Positions 5,410 through 6,404 of a stretch of DNA of 6,404 bases are shown piece by piece; the stretch's first letter is position 1, and every line of letters begins with the position of its first letter. The translations under genes were made by a program, and so were the position numbers. The DNA lies in assembly GCA_902761265.1 (NCBI GenBank), contig CACWJV010000193.1:1-6404 (forward strand), in the 5' to 3' direction. This DNA is from Oscillospiraceae bacterium. GTDB taxonomy: Bacteria > Bacillota > Clostridia > Oscillospirales > Acutalibacteraceae. Below the pieces are notes generated by a model. It was not told the origin of the DNA, did not search any database, and saw nothing but the letters and a program-made list of their open reading frames with translations.

Positions 5410-6404
5410 ATGGCGGCAATCAATCAAACTCCGAATATAAAAACCGACCATTGCCCCGATACCATCCTTTCCGCGCTGCCCCAAGGCGTCTTTTCGTCGC
5501 TGCAGGGTGGTTCTTTCGCCCTTTTTCCCGGCTTTTGCGATGTGCATGTGCATTTTCGCGAGCCGGGTTTTTCTTATAAAGAGACGATCGAAAGCGGATC
5601 GATGGCGGCGGCCGCCGGCGGCTATACCGACGTATGCACCATGCCGAACCTCAAGCCGGTGCCCGACTCCGCCGAAAATCTTGCGCCGCAGCTCGAACTG
5701 ATCCGCCGCACGGCAAAGGTGCATGTGCATCCTTACGGCGCACTGACGGTCAATGAACAGGGCGAAACGCTCGCGGATCTCGATTCGATTGCGTCGGACG
5801 TGGTTGCGTTTTCCGACGACGGCCGCGGTGTCCAAAGCGACAGTCTGATGCGGCAGGGGATGGAGCAGGCAAAACGGCTCGGCAAAGTGTTTGCCGCACA
5901 CTGCGAAGTCAACAGCCTGCTGCGCGGCGGCTATATCCACGACGGCGCTTATGCAAAAGAACACGGGCACCGCGGCATCTGCAGCGAAAGCGAGTGGCGT
6001 ATGATTGAACGCGACCTGCGGCTCGCGAAAGAAACCGGTTGTGCCTACCATGTATGTCACATCTCGACCAAAGAGAGCGTCGAAATGATTCGCAAGGCGA
6101 AACGGGACGGTGTGGACGTCACCTGCGAAACCGGCCCGCACTACCTCGTTTTAACGGACGCCGATCTGCAGGAGGACGGGCGGTTCAAGATGAATCCGCC
6201 GCTGCGGTCTTCCGCCTACCGAGCCGCGCTGCTGGAAGGTCTGCTGGACGGCACGATCGACATAATAGCCACCGACCACGCGCCCCACTCTGCCGAGGAA
6301 AAAGTGAAGGGCCTTGCCGGCTCCGCGTTTGGAATTGTCGGGCTGGAAACGGCGTTCCCGGTGCTCTATACCAAACTGGTAAAGCCCGGAATCGTGCCGC
6401 TGGA
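5410..6404 (+). CDS. pyrC: Dihydroorotase (class I), 3' end outside window
   Basis: This zinc enzyme interconverts N-carbamoyl-L-aspartate and dihydroorotate, the third step of pyrimidine synthesis. The frame is open from ATG 5410 to the window edge (331 codons of roughly 425 expected), with AGGGAAG at 5397-5403 as ribosome binding site. The sequence shows the amidohydrolase metal motif DVHVHFREPG (H46 and H48), substrate-binding MPN (78-80), SDDG (135-138) with the Asp expected to bridge the metals, AAHCE (H164), HVCH (H214 and H217), and ATDHAPH (288-293) with the catalytic Asp D289. All expected metal and catalytic residues are visible. The first ~39 residues lack the usual NGxVxDP beta-strand start of class I enzymes, so the N-terminal domain is short or divergent. 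The upstream promoter and PyrR attenuator confirm a pyrimidine role and predict repression by UMP. Further pyr genes may follow. Confidence 0.95.
   Translation, partial: MAAINQTPNIKTDHCPDTILSALPQGVFSSLQGGSFALFPGFCDVHVHFREPGFSYKETIESGSMAAAAGGYTDVCTMPNLKPVPDSAENLAPQLELIRRTAKVHVHPYGALTVNEQGETLADLDSIASDVVAFSDDGRGVQSDSLMRQGMEQAKRLGKVFAAHCEVNSLLRGGYIHDGAYAKEHGHRGICSESEWRMIERDLRLAKETGCAYHVCHISTKESVEMIRKAKRDGVDVTCETGPHYLVLTDADLQEDGRFKMNPPLRSSAYRAALLEGLLDGTIDIIATDHAPHSAEEKVKGLAGSAFGIVGLETAFPVLYTKLVKPGIVPL

Noticed and set aside
5186..5440. A small + strand ORF of 84 codons across the pyr promoter and leader, possible leader peptide
   Set aside because: It begins upstream of the promoter and runs through the PyrR hairpin and terminator into pyrC in another frame. 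The structured RNA explains the region better.
5551..5729. GTGCATGTGCAT occurring twice in pyrC (VHVH at both sites)
   Set aside because: The first is the metal-binding motif. The second lies in a different strand of the fold and the flanking bases differ, so it is most likely chance, not a duplication.

Overview
The window looks like chromosomal DNA from a member of the Bacillota, most likely a Clostridia relative. The reasons are a PF16962-type ABC exporter permease, strong AAGGAGG-like ribosome binding sites, a consensus sigma-A promoter and a PyrR-type pyrimidine attenuator. Overall GC looks moderate, near 50% by eye. I see no mobile element, CRISPR array, tRNA or rRNA. All six genes are on the + strand and tightly packed.

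Positions 1-5154 hold five co-directional genes with gaps of 23 nt or less, so they could be one transcription unit. They are: the C-terminal part of a probable secreted S8 (lactocepin-like) serine peptidase; an ABC transporter ATPase; its membrane permease, which overlaps the ATPase by 4 nt; glucose-1-phosphate thymidylyltransferase (rfbA/rmlA); and a ThrH-type HAD phosphatase/phosphotransferase. The ATPase and permease clearly form one exporter of unknown substrate. RmlA makes dTDP-glucose for cell-surface sugars. ThrH dephosphorylates phosphoserine and can transfer the phosphate to homoserine. I see no strong functional thread joining all five.

The permease gene carries an exact in-frame tandem duplication of 69 bp (2252-2389). 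It doubles a 23-residue motif, and the two copies differ only by two synonymous changes.

Positions 5155-5409 are non-coding and regulatory. They hold AT-rich hairpins and a 9-bp direct repeat, a near-perfect promoter (TTGACT, 17 nt, TATAAT), and a leader that can be read base by base as a PyrR attenuator. The leader has a PyrR-binding hairpin, an intrinsic terminator, and an antiterminator pairing that excludes both. It controls pyrC (dihydroorotase), which starts at 5410 and runs off the right edge. This is a second, independently regulated unit, probably the start of a pyrimidine biosynthesis operon.

I found no wholly new system. The two most interesting signals are the permease motif duplication and the complete attenuator.
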